DNA from: JBGPBY01 sp041481485 | GTDB taxonomy: Bacteria; Acidobacteriota; Terriglobia; 20CM-2-55-15 | Reading direction: 5' to 3' | DNA length: 23,749 nucleotides | Assembly (NCBI GenBank): GCA_041481485.1 | Contig: JBGPBY010000035.1 | Coordinates: 1-23,749, forward strand | Shown: one piece after another, positions 23,066 to 23,749 of the stretch | Position numbering within the stretch: the stretch's first letter is position 1 | Layout: each line of letters begins with the position of its first letter | Notes under the pieces: model-generated | The model's database searches: none | Seen by the model: only the letters and a program-made list of their open reading frames with translations | What the model was told of the DNA's origin: nothing | Program-made: the position numbers and the translations under genes

Positions 23066-23318
23066 TCAGTTCCCAACGTTGACAAGCGTACCGGGAACCG
23101 GCACGGTTCGCGCACTATCGCGCACCTTCCGCTCCCAATCCGTGTTTCCATTTTGAGCGCTGAAAGTTTCCGGCAGGATGGTTACGATCTGCGGCGCCTG
23201 ATCGTCGTACGACACCGCGACACGCAATCCACGACCGGGTTGAAAGTTGAGGGTGGGGGACAAAATCAGGTTGGTCGTCACGGCACCGGGCGTGAACCCT
23301 TACATGCTGTACTCGAGG
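23066..23318 (-). pseudogene. Fragment of a GH115 (alpha-glucuronidase-type) C-terminal domain
   Basis: The minus-strand frame reads LEYSM, stop (TAA at 23300-23302), GFTPGAVTTNLILSPTLNF, QPGRGLRVAVSYDDQAPQIV, then WERKVRDSARTV, and ends at 23066. This matches the pattern of the C-terminal beta domain of GH115 glycoside hydrolases (LEY-M-LFTPGEV, SPTLNF-PGRGLRYAVSFDDE-PQIV, W---V-DN-R). Only about 85 residues of a roughly 900-residue enzyme remain. There is an internal stop where a Tyr codon is usual, and the end diverges before the normal C-terminus. No other part of the enzyme was seen in either direction, so it is a decayed orphan fragment. The frame stays open upstream of 23318 but no longer resembles the family. 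Confidence 0.6.
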
Positions 23319-23559
23319 TCGGCGGCAAGCAGGGTCGCGGCAATGGCAGCGATCGAGGGCGCGTCATTGATGGCCGCGCTTTCTATCGATCCCCGGAACT
23401 TCAACGGTCGGAGAAATCGACGATGCATGAAACTGTCTGGATCGACAAGACACGTTCCAGTCTTCGGCGGTTGCATGATATAAGGATGGTCATCGACAAC
23501 CGCGCCATTCGTTGTTTGCAAACACGGGGATCCCTTACTCGAACATGGAGATTAACAGC

Positions 23560-23749
23560 ATGCGAAAACATTATCTTTGGTTTCTCTCACTGCCCTTTGC
23601 GGCCTTTATCTTGCTCGGCGGACATGCCGTCCTTAAGGCTCAGCAAGCAAGTTCGTCGGCCATCAAAGGGGGACGCTGGTCTGATCCAGCCACCTGGGCA
23701 GACAAGAAGGTGCCAGCCGAAGGCGCCCTTGTCACCATCAGCCAGGGCA
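23560..23749 (+). CDS. Secreted G8-domain protein, N-terminal part only
   Basis: The first 63 codons of a protein continuing past the window. The signal peptide (MRKHYLWFLSLPFAAFILLG, then GHAVLKAQQ) is followed by IKGGRWSDPATWADKKVPAE and GALVTISQG, the opening of a G8 domain (W----W--G--P--G--V-I--G pattern). G8 domains occur in secreted and surface proteins, often with parallel beta-helix repeats, and are linked to polysaccharide or matrix binding. The ATG at 23560 is preceded by GGAG with 9 nt spacing; an in-frame ATG at 23545 would add five residues and lacks a ribosome site. A TATAAG at 23479-23484 is a possible -10. The rest of the protein, and so its function, cannot be seen. Confidence 0.7.
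   Translation, partial: MRKHYLWFLSLPFAAFILLGGHAVLKAQQASSSAIKGGRWSDPATWADKKVPAEGALVTISQG

Noticed and set aside
1..23749. CRISPR arrays, riboswitches, rRNA, intact integrases or insertion sequences
   Set aside because: None was seen on either strand. The repeats found are a two-copy 11-bp tandem and one 74-bp palindrome, neither of which is an array.

Overview
The window looks like a chromosomal or accessory region of an acidobacterium, most likely from the Solibacter/Bryobacter side of the phylum. The evidence is the combination of 'soil-associated' TIGR03435 domains, an acidobacterial VWFA-related protein (TIGR03436 type), a carboxypeptidase-regulatory-like TonB-dependent receptor, and many ECF sigma factors. 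No phylogenetic marker gene is present, so this placement is inference. Every call below was made by reading translations and motifs by eye; no database search was run.

Layout. (1) 1-6309, minus strand: a Cu(I)/Ag(I) efflux operon in the order Cys-rich secreted protein, TolC-family outer-membrane channel, CusB-like adaptor, Met-rich lipoprotein, CusA-like RND pump (C-terminus beyond the window). The adaptor carries an extra C-terminal Met-rich YtkA/FixH-like domain that also exists as the free lipoprotein. (2) 6310-7077: gene-poor junction with a tandem GGGCCC repeat and a 43-nt 3' piece of a CAT-anticodon tRNA gene. This looks like the far-end attachment site of an island that would include the copper operon. 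(3) 7078-12098, minus strand: a TonB-dependent receptor followed with overlap by a VWFA-related secreted protein. A 74-bp nested palindrome lies across the start of the latter. (4) 12134-12904, plus strand: two back-to-back toxin-antitoxin modules whose antitoxins are open but whose toxins are broken (a truncated PIN toxin and a RelE-type toxin with one internal stop). (5) 13084-20532, minus strand: three tandem two-gene cassettes, each an ECF sigma factor overlapping by ATGA a membrane anti-sigma/FecR protein with a C-terminal TIGR03435 domain. (6) 20659-21231, minus strand: a DinB-like protein. (7) 21924-22850, plus strand: a secreted DUF8021-type protein resembling fungal homologues, with a terminator. 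(8) 23066-23318, minus strand: a broken GH115 C-terminal fragment. (9) 23560-end, plus strand: the start of a secreted G8-domain protein.

How the parts may work together. The copper genes form a complete tripartite exporter in which a duplicated Met-rich YtkA-like domain may do the periplasmic metal delivery that CusF does in enterobacteria. The sigma/FecR-TIGR03435 cassettes look like trans-envelope signalling units built like FecI-FecR, but the FecR protein ends in a large TIGR03435 domain and the nearby TonB receptor has no visible N-terminal signalling domain. The TIGR03435 domain may therefore itself be the sensor. This triple array is the best candidate for an undescribed system in the window.
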